Below, piece by piece: positions 45,890-54,983 of a stretch of 64,000 nt of DNA; position 1 is the first letter of the stretch; the number at the start of each line of letters is the position of its first letter. Both the position numbers and the translations under genes were made by a program. The DNA is from Phycisphaeraceae bacterium (GTDB lineage Bacteria; Planctomycetota; Phycisphaerae; Phycisphaerales; UBA1924). The notes beneath the pieces are model-generated. The model had not been told where the DNA came from, searched no databases, and worked only from the letters and a program-made list of their open reading frames with translations. Location of the stretch: NCBI GenBank assembly GCA_026126305.1, contig JAHCJI010000003.1, positions 124,001 through 188,000 on the forward strand, written 5' to 3'.

Positions 45890-47626
45890 ATGGTGGATGA
45901 AACCCTGATCGCTTCGCTCGGCCTTTCCGACAGTGAGGCCGAAGCGATGGTCCGTGAAGCCTTGGGCGAAGCCGTCGCCAAGGGAGACATGGACACCCTG
46001 CTGAACAACCAGATCTCCGACCTCGAACCCGGGAAGATCATCAAGGGCCGGGTCATCGGCTTTGCCGGCGACGACGTGGTCGTTGAGGTTGGCCTCAAGA
46101 GCGAGGGCCTGGTGCCCCGCGACGAGTTCGACACCGAGCCCAAGATCGGCGAGTCGATCGACGTGCTGCTGCGCAACATCGAAGGCGCCGGAGGCACCGT
46201 GGAGGTCTCCAAGCGGCAGGCCGACCGACAGATCGCCTGGAATCGCATCGTCGACCACACCAAGGAAGACGACGTGGTCGAGGGCAAGGTCGTCAAGCAG
46301 ATCAAGGGCGGCCTGCTGGTGGACATCGGCGTGCCCGTGTTCCTGCCTGCCAGCCAGGTCGACGTCCGCCGGCCGCACGACGTGCGGGATTTCGTGGGCC
46401 GTTCGGTCCGCGCGATGGTGCTTAAGATCGATACCGAGCGGCGCAACATCGTCATCAGCCGTCGCCGGCTGATCGAGAAGGAACGCGACTCGGCCAAGAA
46501 GCGTCTGCTGGACACACTGGCCGAAGGCCAGATCGTCAAGGGCGTGGTCAAGAACCTGGCCGACTTCGGCGCGTTCATCGACCTGGGCGGTATCGACGGA
46601 CTCCTGCACATCACCGACATGAGCTGGAGCCGCGTCAACCACCCGAGCGAGCTGCTGCGTGTGGACGACGAGATCGAGGTCAAGGTCCTCTCCATCGACA
46701 TGCAGAAGGAGAAGATCGCCTTGGGCCTCAAGCAGAAGGACCCCAGCCCCTGGGAGGCCATCGAGGCCAAGTACCCGGTCAACTCGCGCGTCACCGGCGA
46801 GGTGGTCAACATCATGTCCTATGGCGCCTTCGTCCGACTCGAGGACGGCATCGAGGGCCTTGTCCACATCTCAGAGATGAGCTGGACAAGGCGCGTCAAC
46901 CACCCCTCGGAGGTGGTCAATGTCGGCGACAAGGTCGAGATCGTCGTGCTCGACATCGACAAGAACAAGCAGGAAATTTCCCTCGGCATGAAGCAGATCG
47001 AGGTCAATCCCTGGGAACTGGTTGCCGAGAAGTACCCCCCGGGCACCATCATCGAAGGCGCGGTCCGCAACCTTGCCAACTACGGTGCCTTCGTCGAGAT
47101 CGAGCCGGGTATCGACGGGCTGTTGCACGTCAGCGACATGTCCTGGACCAAGAAGGTCACGCATCCCAACGAACTGGTCACGAAGGGCGACGTCCTCCAG
47201 TGCGTGGTGCTCGACGTCGACCAGGACAAGCAGCGCATTTCCCTGGGCGTCAAGCAACTCACCGAAGACCCCTGGCTCAACGCCATCCCCGGTGCCTACC
47301 AGCCGGGCATGGTCGTGCGCGGCAAGGTCACCAAGATCACCAACTTCGGCGTCTTCGTCGAACTCGAGGACGACCTGGAAGGCCTCCTGCACATCTCCGA
47401 ACTGGCCGACCACAAGGTCGAGGACCCCCAAGAGGTCGTCAAGGCCGGCGATGAGGTCGACGTCAAGATCCTGCGTGTGGATATCTCCGACCGCAAGATC
47501 GGCCTGAGCCTCAAGCGGGCCCAGTGGGGCGACACGGGCGATGGGTCCTACACCGCCGATGCCGGTCCAACCCGCGGCGGCATGGACGACCACGACGCCA
47601 TGGGCACCAACAAGATCGAGTACTGA
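45890..47626 (+). CDS. rpsA: 30S ribosomal protein S1 (six S1 domains)
   Basis: A 578-residue RNA-binding protein that helps mRNAs dock on the 30S subunit. The ATG at 45890 opens MVDETLIASLGLSDSEAEAM; the upstream extension is not protein-like. Six S1 domains follow; their opening strands read GKIIKGRVIGFAGD, DVVEGKVVKQIKGG, GQIVKGVVKNLADFGAF, SRVTGEVVNIMSYGAF, GTIIEGAVRNLANYGAF and GMVVRGKVTKITNFGVF. Domains 3-5 carry the canonical GLLHITDMSW/GLVHISEMSW segment. The tail ends NKIEY. Length and domain count match the typical S1 of Gram-negative bacteria. A terminator lies 30 nt downstream. Confidence 0.96.
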   Translation: MVDETLIASLGLSDSEAEAMVREALGEAVAKGDMDTLLNNQISDLEPGKIIKGRVIGFAGDDVVVEVGLKSEGLVPRDEFDTEPKIGESIDVLLRNIEGAGGTVEVSKRQADRQIAWNRIVDHTKEDDVVEGKVVKQIKGGLLVDIGVPVFLPASQVDVRRPHDVRDFVGRSVRAMVLKIDTERRNIVISRRRLIEKERDSAKKRLLDTLAEGQIVKGVVKNLADFGAFIDLGGIDGLLHITDMSWSRVNHPSELLRVDDEIEVKVLSIDMQKEKIALGLKQKDPSPWEAIEAKYPVNSRVTGEVVNIMSYGAFVRLEDGIEGLVHISEMSWTRRVNHPSEVVNVGDKVEIVVLDIDKNKQEISLGMKQIEVNPWELVAEKYPPGTIIEGAVRNLANYGAFVEIEPGIDGLLHVSDMSWTKKVTHPNELVTKGDVLQCVVLDVDQDKQRISLGVKQLTEDPWLNAIPGAYQPGMVVRGKVTKITNFGVFVELEDDLEGLLHISELADHKVEDPQEVVKAGDEVDVKILRVDISDRKIGLSLKRAQWGDTGDGSYTADAGPTRGGMDDHDAMGTNKIEY

Positions 47627-47655
47627 TCCACCCGATCGAGGCGAGTTCACCAACG

Positions 47656-47682
47656 AGGCCCTGGCGCAAGCCTGGGCCTTTT
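47656..47682 (+). terminator. Intrinsic terminator of rpsA
   Basis: AGGCCC-T-GGC, loop GCAA, GCC-T-GGGCCT, then TTTT. Nine pairs with one mismatch and a GNRA-type tetraloop make it strong. Confidence 0.82.
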
Positions 47683-47719
47683 CCATGCGCACAAACGAAC
47701 GCGAGGTCCTCGTTGGAGA

Positions 47720-47800
47720 TCACATCAGCGCGATGAAGCTCAGCACCGTCAGGAGCATGATCCGCTTTCCGCTCTCCGAAACAGTAAGCACGCTCTTCAT
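47720..47800 (-). CDS. Possible 26-residue hydrophobic peptide
   Basis: On the minus strand, an ATG at 47800 opens MKSVLTVSESGKRIMLLTVL and ends FIALM. AGAGAGGG precedes it by about 7 nt. The polar head and hydrophobic tail look like a small membrane peptide. The evidence is thin. The rest of the 434-nt gap 47683-48116 has no other feature apart from the marR promoter area. Confidence 0.25.
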   Translation of the reverse strand: MKSVLTVSESGKRIMLLTVLSFIALM

Positions 47801-48080
47801 AGGTCGACCCTCTCTGGAATTGTCGCCGGCCCGCACCCGGGACGGCTTGCCGGTTTCCATTCAAGCCCGATGCCAACTCGAATTGCGAGCGATAACCACC
47901 GCCCAACGCGAGGATCGTGACCGAGTCCGCGTGATCGGACGTGCGCGTGGTGCGTGGCCGCAACAAGCCAGGACAACATGATGCACCAACGCGACGCGCG
48001 CTCCGAGATTCAGCGAACGCTCGGTGCTCGGGTAGGGGCGATTGTGTTTCGACCGATAAGGCTGCTGAGCCGAATACATT

Positions 48081-48090
48081 TGCATATGCA
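48081..48090. promoter_or_regulatory. Palindrome upstream of the marR-like gene
   Basis: TGCATATGCA is a perfect 10-bp palindrome 27 nt before the MarR start, embedded in AATACATTTGCATATGCATG. AT-rich palindromes in this position are typical autoregulatory MarR sites. A second one lies downstream at 48621. Confidence 0.4.
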
Positions 48091-48116
48091 TGGATTTGTC
48101 CCGATCGGAGTCACCC

Positions 48117-48578
48117 ATGTCGTGTGAACCCGCCGAAGCGAGCCCATCCGATCAGCAGTTGGCCAGCGCCTTTGCGGGCTGCCTGGCCACGACCATCCGC
48201 CAGGCCGACCGCCTGGTGGCATCGGTCTTTGATGAGCGTCTTCGAGTTATCGGTCTACGAGGTACGCAGTTGACGCTGCTGGCGGGCGTCGCCCAGTTGG
48301 GTAACCCGAGCCAGAGCGACCTGGCAAATGCCACGCATACCGACCCGACCACGCTCAGCCGCAACCTGGATCGCCTGTTCGAGCGGGGGCTGCTCGACCG
48401 TGTGGACTGCGAGCACGATCGCCGCGTTCGGCGGTATGTGCTGACCGAAGCTGGCAGGCGGACGCTGGGCGAGGCCGTCCCGCACTGGCAGGCCGCCCAG
48501 CGGGAGATCGCCGACAGGCTTGGCACCGACCTTTGCGAGGTGCTTGGTCGGGTGTCCAGAGCCCTTGCACAGTCCTGA
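48117..48578 (+). CDS. MarR-family transcriptional regulator
   Basis: A 153-residue winged-helix regulator. The ATG at 48117 has GGAG 7 nt upstream. The DNA-binding part is LRGTQLTLLAGVAQLGNPSQ then LANATHTDPTTLSRNLDRLFERGLLDR, and the wing is DCEHDRRVRRYVLTEAG. These are classic MarR motifs. Terminal helices form the dimer interface. The next gene, 112 nt downstream, is an exported hydrolase with a palindrome in its promoter region, so it is the likely target. Confidence 0.92.
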   Translation: MSCEPAEASPSDQQLASAFAGCLATTIRQADRLVASVFDERLRVIGLRGTQLTLLAGVAQLGNPSQSDLANATHTDPTTLSRNLDRLFERGLLDRVDCEHDRRVRRYVLTEAGRRTLGEAVPHWQAAQREIADRLGTDLCEVLGRVSRALAQS

Positions 48579-48620
48579 TTGTGTGAACTCTCATGAATCT
48601 GCTTTGGGCTCGGAATAAAG

Positions 48621-48634
48621 CATGTATATACATG
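48621..48634. promoter_or_regulatory. Palindromic operator candidate before the alpha/beta hydrolase
   Basis: CATGTATATACATG is a perfect 14-bp palindrome 57 nt upstream of the hydrolase ATG, overlapping TATATA that could serve as a -10. A MarR dimer bound here would block the promoter. Confidence 0.45.
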
Positions 48635-48690
48635 TATTCTCCGTCTGGATCATTGCACACATCGCATTTTGTAGTTGAGGAGTTCTCCCG

Positions 48691-49707
48691 ATGGCACACA
48701 GGATTCGCAACAGGATCATGACGACGTTCTCACTGATCGCCCTGGCCGGCCTTGCACCGGCGCTGGCCGCCTGGCATGTTTCGGGCGAGGCCCCCGACGC
48801 CCGGGCGGCGTCGGTCGTGTCCGCGCCGGCCGTTTCGGGCGTTCGGTACCGCACGCAACAGGTGGAAGGGTTGGACATCTTCTATCGCGAGGCCGGCCCA
48901 GCCGACGCGCCGGTTGTGGTGCTGCTGCACGGCTTCCCGACTTCGAGCCACATGTACCGCGACCTGATCCCCAAGTTGGCGGGCCAGTACCGGGTGATCG
49001 CGCCGGACCTGCCGGGCTTTGGCGAGTCGGCGACACCCTCACGCGACGAGTACGACTACACGTTCGCCAACGCGGCCCGGCTGATGACCGGGCTGCTGGA
49101 TTCGCTGGGCGTGGATCGGTACAGCGTGTACCTGATGGACTACGGCGCGCCGGTGGGCTTCCGCATGTTCGAGGCCCAGCCCCAGCGTGTGCGGGCGTTC
49201 ATCATCCAGAACGGCAACGCCTACGACGAGGGGCTGCGCGAGTTCTGGGTGCCCATCAAGGCCTACTGGAACGAGCCCACGAAGGCCAACCGCGACGCCC
49301 TGCGCGGGCTGCTGACCCTCGAAGCCACCAAGTGGCAGTACACCCACGGCGTGCGCGACGCACGGGCCATCAGCCCCGACACATGGAACCACGTGCAGCC
49401 CAAGCTCGACCGCCCGGGCAACGACGAGGTGCAGTTGGATTACTTCTATGACTATCGCACGAACACGGAGCGATACGCCCAGTGGCAGGCGCTCTTCCGC
49501 CAGCACCAGCCGCCCACGCTCATTACCTGGGGCAAGGGCGACTTCATCTTCCCGGCCGAGGGCGCGTACCCCTACCAGCGCGACCTGAAGAACGTGGAGT
49601 TGCACATCCTGGACACGGGCCACTTCGCGCTCGAGGAAGACGGCGACACCATCGCACGGCTGATGCTCGACTTCCTGGGCCGGCACGTTTCGGGCGGTGG
49701 GAGGTAG
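48691..49707 (+). CDS. Exported alpha/beta hydrolase with Asp nucleophile (dehalogenase/epoxide-hydrolase type)
   Basis: A 338-residue protein. The ATG at 48691 has GAGGAG about 9 nt upstream. A signal peptide or anchor spans about residues 9-28 ([18 protein letters not shown]). The fold is clear: [20 protein letters not shown] (oxyanion HGFP), DLPGFGES, and the nucleophile elbow [12 protein letters not shown] with Asp150 where esterases have Ser. Acid Asp284 lies in TWGKGDFIF and His311 in LDTGHFALE. An Asp nucleophile points to haloalkane dehalogenase or epoxide hydrolase chemistry. It is likely controlled by the adjacent MarR protein. Confidence 0.9.
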   Translation: MAHRIRNRIMTTFSLIALAGLAPALAAWHVSGEAPDARAASVVSAPAVSGVRYRTQQVEGLDIFYREAGPADAPVVVLLHGFPTSSHMYRDLIPKLAGQYRVIAPDLPGFGESATPSRDEYDYTFANAARLMTGLLDSLGVDRYSVYLMDYGAPVGFRMFEAQPQRVRAFIIQNGNAYDEGLREFWVPIKAYWNEPTKANRDALRGLLTLEATKWQYTHGVRDARAISPDTWNHVQPKLDRPGNDEVQLDYFYDYRTNTERYAQWQALFRQHQPPTLITWGKGDFIFPAEGAYPYQRDLKNVELHILDTGHFALEEDGDTIARLMLDFLGRHVSGGGR

Positions 49708-49774
49708 TTGCGGGCAGAGCATTCGGCAAGGAAGGGACGGGCCCCTCGCGCGTGCGATGGGTTCCCCTTCTGCT

Positions 49775-52213
49775 TCACTCCACCAGCGTCAGCCTCGCGT
49801 ACTCGAGGATCAGCGTCTTGATGCCGATGCCCGTGAACTCGACGCGGGCCCTGGCCCCCGGGCCCGTGCCGCAACTGAGCACCTTGCCCACGCCGAACTG
49901 GGGGTGGCGCACGCGGGCGCCCGTGGGCAGTGCCGCGGCCCCTGATTCATCGTCGCCCCAGGGGTCATAGCCTTCGGCCAGGTCCTCGGTGCGGTCGCTG
50001 AAGGTGACGTGCGCGTCGCCCATCTGCCCGATCTCGCTGAGGAATCGGCTGGGGATGGTCCGCTCGGGCACGCCTCGGACGGCGCGCACGCGGGCGCTGG
50101 TGATCAGCAGTCGGTGCATGGCGCGGGTGATGCCCACGAAGGCGAGGCGGCGCTCTTCCTCGAGCTCGGCCTCGCTCTCGCGTGCGCGGGCGTGGGGCAG
50201 GGTGCCTTCCTCGAGGCCGATGATCGCCACGGCGGGGAATTCGAGTCCCTTGCTGGCGTGCAGGGTCATGAGGGTGACCGCCCCGCCCGCCGCGTCGACG
50301 GCGTCCTGGTCGCTGACGAGCGCGACGGTCTCGAGCCAGGCGCGGAGCATCGCCAGCAGGGGAGGCGTGCTGGCGTCGTTGCCCGCGCTGGCGCTCTGGG
50401 CGTCGGTGAAGGCGAAGGGGTCGCCCGCCGGGTCGTACTCGCGCTCGAACTCGGCGGCGCCGGTGATGAGCTGGTCGAGATTATCCAGGCGGCTCTGGTC
50501 TTCCTCGACGCCGCTGCGGGCCTGGGCCTCGTACATGGTGCGCAGGCCGCTGTCGTCGACGACGCGGGCGACCAGCTCGGCCAGCGTCGTGCTCACCTGC
50601 GCGCCCATGAAGCGGCCGTGCCCGGTCCAGCCCTCGACCATCGCCACGAACTCTCGGCAACTCCTGGCCGAGCGGCTGGTGACCTCGGCGTGGCGCTCGG
50701 GCTCGCGCAGCAGCTCGAACAGCGGCGCGCCGGCCAGGTTCGCCGCGGCTTCGAGCCGGTCCAGGCTGGTCTTGCCGATGCCCCGGCTGGGCGTGTTGAC
50801 GATGCGCAGCAGCGAGACGTTGTCGGCCGCGTTGGCCACCACGCGCAGGTACGCGATGGCGTGCTTGACCTCTTCGCGATCGTAGAAGGCCGTGCCGCGG
50901 GCGATGCGGTAGGCGATGGCGTGGGCCCGCAGGGCGTCTTCCATCACGCGGCTGAGGGCGTTGGTGCGGTAGAAGACGGCCATCTGACGCCAGTCGAGCC
51001 CGTCCTCGGCGCGGGCCTTGAGCCAGTGGGCGACCAGCTCGGCCTCGTGGCGTTCGTCCTGGCACAGCACGGCCTCCACCGGGTCGCCGCCATCGCTGCT
51101 GGTGAAGAGGTCCTTGTGCTTGCGGCGTTTGTTGCAGCGGATCAGCGTGTCGGCGGCCTTCAGGATGGGCGCGGTGCTGCGGAAGTTCTCGCCCAGGGGG
51201 ATGACCCGGCACGCGGGGAATTGCTGCTCGAATTCGAGGATGTTGGAGATGTCCGCCCCGCGCCAGCCGTAGATGGACTGGTCGGGGTCGCCCACGACGC
51301 AGAAGTTGGGGCCCTTCTCGCCGCGCCCGTCCTCGCCCGCGCGGCCGGCCAGCAGCGCGGCGATCTCGAACTGGGCGCGATTGGTATCCTGGTACTCGTC
51401 GATCATGAGGTACTGCCAGCGGGCTCGCAGCTCGCTCCGGGCCGCGTCGCTGACGCGCAGCAGGCGCGCGGTCAGCAGCAGCAGGTCGTCGAAGTCCACC
51501 GCGCCCGCGGCGTGCATGGCCCGCTGGTAGGCGCTGTAGATGCGGGCCACCTGCTTGCTGTAAAAGTCCATCGCGCTGGCGGCGTAGGCGTCGGCGTCGA
51601 GCAGGTCGTTCTTGGCGGTGCTGATGGTGTTGAGCACGCTTCGCGGGGCCCAGTTGCTGGTGTCCAGGCCCAGGTCCTTGATGGTCCTCTTCATGAGCGC
51701 GACCTGGTCGCTGGTGTCGTAGATGGTGAAGTCGGGCTTCAAGGTGGGCAGGGCCGGGTCGTCGGCGTAGCGGCGCAGGAGCCTGGCGCACAGGCTGTGG
51801 AAGGTGGCGATGGTCAGCCCGCGCGTGCGCCTGCTGTCCTGGCCGCTCCCACCGGTCTCGTTCCCCTCGCCAGCGGCCAGCAGGACGCCCACGCGCTCGC
51901 GCATCTCGGCGGCGGCCTTGTTGGTGAAGGTCAGAGCCAGGATCGACCACGCGGGCACGCCCAGGGAGAGCAGGTAGCCGATGCGCCGGGTGATGACGCG
52001 CGTCTTGCCGCTGCCCGCGGCGGCCAGCACGAGCACGGGCCCCTCGGTGGCGACGACGGCCCGCTTCTGGGCCTCGGTCAGGCCGAGAAGCAGGGGGCTT
52101 GCGCCGCCCGGGGCGGGGGGGATGTCCGGCTCGCCCGTGCGGTCGTTGGGGCCGTGTGCGGCGTCGTTTGGGTCTTGGTCCAAGGCGGCGCCTTCCGTGG
52201 CGTGGGGGCTCAT
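49775..52213 (-). CDS. pcrA: UvrD/PcrA-type DNA helicase
   Basis: An 812-residue superfamily 1A 3'-5' helicase for repair and replication-fork processing. Motifs in order: Q-motif region LTEAQKRAVV, Walker A AAAGSGKTRVITRRI (about residue 64), Ia LTFTNKAAAEM, II DEYQDTN, III GDPDQSIYGWRGAD, IV IPLGENFRS, V TLHASKGLEF and VI AFVGITRAMHRL. The C-terminal GARVRHPQFGVGKVLS is the PcrA/UvrD tudor-like domain. A 40-residue acidic/Pro-rich N-terminal extension is extra. UvrD and PcrA cannot be separated by eye. Confidence 0.95.
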   Translation of the reverse strand: MSPHATEGAALDQDPNDAAHGPNDRTGEPDIPPAPGGASPLLLGLTEAQKRAVVATEGPVLVLAAAGSGKTRVITRRIGYLLSLGVPAWSILALTFTNKAAAEMRERVGVLLAAGEGNETGGSGQDSRRTRGLTIATFHSLCARLLRRYADDPALPTLKPDFTIYDTSDQVALMKRTIKDLGLDTSNWAPRSVLNTISTAKNDLLDADAYAASAMDFYSKQVARIYSAYQRAMHAAGAVDFDDLLLLTARLLRVSDAARSELRARWQYLMIDEYQDTNRAQFEIAALLAGRAGEDGRGEKGPNFCVVGDPDQSIYGWRGADISNILEFEQQFPACRVIPLGENFRSTAPILKAADTLIRCNKRRKHKDLFTSSDGGDPVEAVLCQDERHEAELVAHWLKARAEDGLDWRQMAVFYRTNALSRVMEDALRAHAIAYRIARGTAFYDREEVKHAIAYLRVVANAADNVSLLRIVNTPSRGIGKTSLDRLEAAANLAGAPLFELLREPERHAEVTSRSARSCREFVAMVEGWTGHGRFMGAQVSTTLAELVARVVDDSGLRTMYEAQARSGVEEDQSRLDNLDQLITGAAEFEREYDPAGDPFAFTDAQSASAGNDASTPPLLAMLRAWLETVALVSDQDAVDAAGGAVTLMTLHASKGLEFPAVAIIGLEEGTLPHARARESEAELEEERRLAFVGITRAMHRLLITSARVRAVRGVPERTIPSRFLSEIGQMGDAHVTFSDRTEDLAEGYDPWGDDESGAAALPTGARVRHPQFGVGKVLSCGTGPGARARVEFTGIGIKTLILEYARLTLVE

Positions 52214-52222
52214 GCCCAGAGC

Positions 52223-52819
52223 CTACCCCCGCCGCCGTCGGGCCGCAAGCACGCCCAGGACAAGGACGGCCCCGCTGGCGGGCGCGGGCACGACGGTGAT
52301 GCTGCCCGCGGCCTGCTCGAGCGTGTCGATGCGGCTCCGGTAGGCCGTGCTATGGCGGGCGATGTACACGTCGAAGCGCGTGGCCATCGAGGCCAGGTCG
52401 ATCGTGCGCGGCGTGAAGTCGTCGACGGCCAGCGTCCCGCGCCACAGGGCGATGGGGTTGCTCGGATCGGCGAAGACGCCCGCGCCGACGGGGATGTTCC
52501 ATTGCCCGGCGATAACGCCCTCGACGCGGCGGCCATCCACGATGCCCGGCGTCGTGCCCGGGCCATCCATGGGCGGCACGATGGCGATGCCCGACCAGGT
52601 GCCCTCGCTGGCTTCCAGGTCTGCGGCCACCCATGCCACGGCGTAGTCGTCCGGGTCGAAGGCCGCCCAAAGCGTCACCACCGCCGATGGCTGCCCGGGG
52701 CCGATGTCGTTGCTCACTTCAAAGAACAGCCGCTCGCCGTCGGCCATCGCCGCGCCCGCCGCCAGCAGCCCGCTTGCCACCGCCACGATCGTCCTGCATC
52801 CCAGTCGCTTGCTCTGCAT
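52223..52819 (-). CDS. PEP-CTERM-like exported protein (copy 1)
   Basis: A 198-residue protein with its start at the ATG at 52819 (MQSKRLGCRTIVAVASGLLA) and a signal peptide cleaved near AAMAD. The mature part is beta-rich (GERLFFEVSNDIGPGQPSAV, GTWSGIAIVPPMDGPGTTPG). The C-terminus is a sorting signal of the PEP-CTERM type: VVPAPASG, a hydrophobic helix (AVLVLGVLAA) and RRRRG. Such proteins are anchored and processed by an exosortase. It is about 60% identical by eye to the next gene, with which it forms a tandem pair. Confidence 0.85.
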   Translation of the reverse strand: MQSKRLGCRTIVAVASGLLAAGAAMADGERLFFEVSNDIGPGQPSAVVTLWAAFDPDDYAVAWVAADLEASEGTWSGIAIVPPMDGPGTTPGIVDGRRVEGVIAGQWNIPVGAGVFADPSNPIALWRGTLAVDDFTPRTIDLASMATRFDVYIARHSTAYRSRIDTLEQAAGSITVVPAPASGAVLVLGVLAARRRRG

Positions 52820-52852
52820 GGTGTTCTCCTTGTGCCTGTTTGAGTTCAACAT

Positions 52853-53446
52853 TCACCGCCGCCGCCCTGCCGCCGTTAGCACGCCCAGAACAAGGATGGC
52901 CCCGCTGGCGGGCGCGGGCACGACGCGGATGGTGCCCGCTGCCTGCTCGAGCGTGGAAAGGCGGCTATCGATGAAGGAGCTCTCGGCACTGACGTACACG
53001 TCGAAGCGGTTGATGAGCGAGGCCAGGCCGATCGTGCGTGGGGTGAAGTCGAGGACCTCGATCTCGCCCCGCCACACCGCGATGGGGTTGCTCGGGTCGG
53101 CGTAGATGCCAGCGCCGATGAAGTGTAACTGCCCGGCGATGATGCCCTCGACGCGTCGGGCGTCCACGACGGTGCCGGGCGTCGTGACCGGGCCGTCCAT
53201 GGGCGGCACGATGGCGATGTCGGACCAGGTTCCCTCGCTGGCCTCCAGGCCGCCGCCCATCGCCGCCACGGCGAAGTCGCGTGGGTCGTGCGTGGCCCAC
53301 AGCGTCACCACCGCCGAGGGCCGCGAGGGGCCGATGTCGTTGCTGACTTCAAAGAAGAGGCGGTCGCTCTGGCCTATGGCCGCGCCCGCCGCCAAGAGCC
53401 CGCTCGCCACCGCCACCCTCGCCATCCATCGTGTCCTGCGTGCCAT
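52853..53446 (-). CDS. PEP-CTERM-like exported protein (copy 2)
   Basis: A 197-residue tandem paralogue of the preceding entry, with its start at the ATG at 53446 (MARRTRWMARVAVASGLLAA) and GGGAG upstream. Shared blocks are RLFFEVSNDIGPSRPSAV, IAIVPPMDGPVTTPG, ADPSNPIAVWRG, DFTPRTI and VVPAPASGAILVLGV. It ends in a basic GRRR. The 33-nt gap between the copies suggests one transcript. Function unknown; the even conservation of the middle suggests the same fold and role. Confidence 0.85.
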   Translation of the reverse strand: MARRTRWMARVAVASGLLAAGAAIGQSDRLFFEVSNDIGPSRPSAVVTLWATHDPRDFAVAAMGGGLEASEGTWSDIAIVPPMDGPVTTPGTVVDARRVEGIIAGQLHFIGAGIYADPSNPIAVWRGEIEVLDFTPRTIGLASLINRFDVYVSAESSFIDSRLSTLEQAAGTIRVVPAPASGAILVLGVLTAAGRRR

Positions 53447-53590
53447 CGTCTTGCTCCCCTTGGGGCCACCAGAACCCACCACGGGCCCCCCACCCCACGT
53501 CCCGTATCCGCAGGGGGCACGGGGGCGGTTGCGGGCGGCCCGGGGCGGGGCCCGGGGCCCTTCCGGGCGACCACCGGCCACGTCGGCCGG

Positions 53591-54244
53591 TCACCCGTCG
53601 CGGTACACCTCGGCGGCGGTCTTGGTTGTCTGCTCGCGCTGGGCCCGCCATCGCTGGTCGATCGCGAAGGGCACCGCTGTGCCGTCCCGCCCGACGAAGC
53701 GCCCTTCGATCTCCAAACGGAACGACTCGTCGCGCGTCACGACCCCGGGGATCGTGCCCGACAAAAGGCTCAAGGTGCTGCGCACCACGCGGCCGCCGGA
53801 GACGCTGTTGACCGTCTCGTACGCGCGGGGCCGGACGACGATGGGCACCTGGAGCGCTTCGGCGGCGGGCTCGGCCGCGCCGTCGTCGTAGGTGATCTGG
53901 ACGCTGGTGATCTCCAGCCGGGCGAAGCGGTCGGCGTCGCTGGCGGCGTTGTCGGTAAAGTCGAAGGCGATGTCGTAGGGCCTGCGGCTGGTGACGCTGC
54001 CGCTGGCCGCGCCCAGGCCGATGGGGTTGGTGGCCTTGATGTGGGTGTCGATCCAGATGCCCGGCGCGGGGCCGCCGGCCGCCGGGGACGACGCGCTGGC
54101 CGCCGGCGCGGGCGGGTCGAGCACGAAGGTGACCGTGTCGATGGTGATGGTGCCGGTAGGCATCGCGACCGGCTTGCACGCCCCGCCCCCCGCGGCGAGC
54201 CACGCCAGGGCGGCGATGCCCAGGATCCGTACGAAGCTCGCCAT
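53591..54244 (-). CDS. Putative lipoprotein of unknown function
   Basis: A 217-residue protein with a lipoprotein-type leader (FVRILGIAALAWLAAGGGAC, cysteine at about 23). The mature part is beta-rich (GTITIDTVTFVLD, SRRPYDIAFDFTDNAASDAD, FARLEITSVQITYDDGA). No domain recognised. It lies on the same strand as, and 144 nt upstream of, the PEP-CTERM-like pair. A repeat array starts about 300 nt before its ATG. Confidence 0.72.
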   Translation of the reverse strand: MASFVRILGIAALAWLAAGGGACKPVAMPTGTITIDTVTFVLDPPAPAASASSPAAGGPAPGIWIDTHIKATNPIGLGAASGSVTSRRPYDIAFDFTDNAASDADRFARLEITSVQITYDDGAAEPAAEALQVPIVVRPRAYETVNSVSGGRVVRSTLSLLSGTIPGVVTRDESFRLEIEGRFVGRDGTAVPFAIDQRWRAQREQTTKTAAEVYRDG

Positions 54245-54549
54245 GCGTGCGCTCCCCTCTCCGCCCGCGCTCCCCCCGATGCCCCCGGCGCGGCGATGGT
54301 CGCCCGGGCACCGGCCCGGCCCGCGGCGGCCTGGCCCACGCGCAGGCTATCGCCCCGCCCCGGCCGCCGGGGCGCCTGGGCCCGCGGGCGCGGGGGTTTC
54401 CAATGCCGCGGTGGCGGTAGGTGGGGGGGCGGTGGCGCCCGGTGGGGGGGCGGGAGCGATCGGCATGGCGGCGGGCCCGTCCGGGTCTTCCCCATCGCCC
54501 GGGCCGCCAGAGGCCCAGAATCGGCCCCCAGAGGCTCCCAGCGGGGTCC

Positions 54550-54843
54550 GGGCCACGAAAACCGACGATCGGGTGGCTGTAACCGGGAGCCGGTCATCGG
54601 TAACCGACGATCGGTCATCGGGAACCGGGAGCCGGTCATCGGTGACCGACGATCGGTCATCGGGAACCGGGAGCCGGTCATCGGTAACCGACGATCGGTC
54701 ATCGGTAACCGACGATCGGTCATCGGTAACCGGGAGTCGGTCATCGGTAACCGACGATCGGTCATCGGTAACCGAGGGCCGGTCATCGGTAACCGGGAGC
54801 CGGTCATCGGTAACCGGGAGCCGGTCATCGGGGCGCGGGGGCC
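54550..54843. repeat. Array of 21-bp tandem repeats built from heptamers
   Basis: Twelve units start with GGTCATC at 54592 and recur every 21 bp up to 54823, with a degenerate lead-in from 54550. Each unit is three heptamers, GGTCATC, GGTAACC (or GGGAACC), then GACGATC or GGGAGCC. The two third-heptamer types alternate at first. Each unit contains the near-palindrome TCGGTAACCGA. All frames over it are long and open but repetitive. The 305 nt between the lipoprotein start and the array are GC-rich with no gene seen. Confidence 0.93.
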
Positions 54844-54955
54844 GGGGGACGGGGCCAGATTGAGTGGGTCGGGTTCATCCGCATTGCGTGAGGCATCCAC
54901 AACTCTTCATCCCTTCATCCGGAGCAATTGGGGAAAGTCGTGTGGGAATGTTTCA

Positions 54956-54983
54956 TTGACATGGGGCCGTTGGTCGATAGAGT
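54956..54983 (+). promoter_or_regulatory. Candidate promoter upstream of the CBASS operon
   Basis: TTGACA (perfect -35, 54956-54961), 16-nt spacer, TAGAGT (54978-54983). It would give a leader of about 330 nt before the CD-NTase ATG. A second TTGACA is at 54999. The 335 nt from 54984 to 55318 contain no supported ORF. Confidence 0.4.

Noticed and set aside
50009..52843. 944-codon open frame on the plus strand
   Set aside because: Antisense to the UvrD/PcrA gene, whose helicase motifs are all in the minus frame; composition is shadow-like.
53770..54900. 376-codon minus frame with repeated MTDRRLP units
   Set aside because: Caused by the 21-bp array staying in frame; it has no ribosome site, and its downstream part is antisense or out of frame with the lipoprotein gene.
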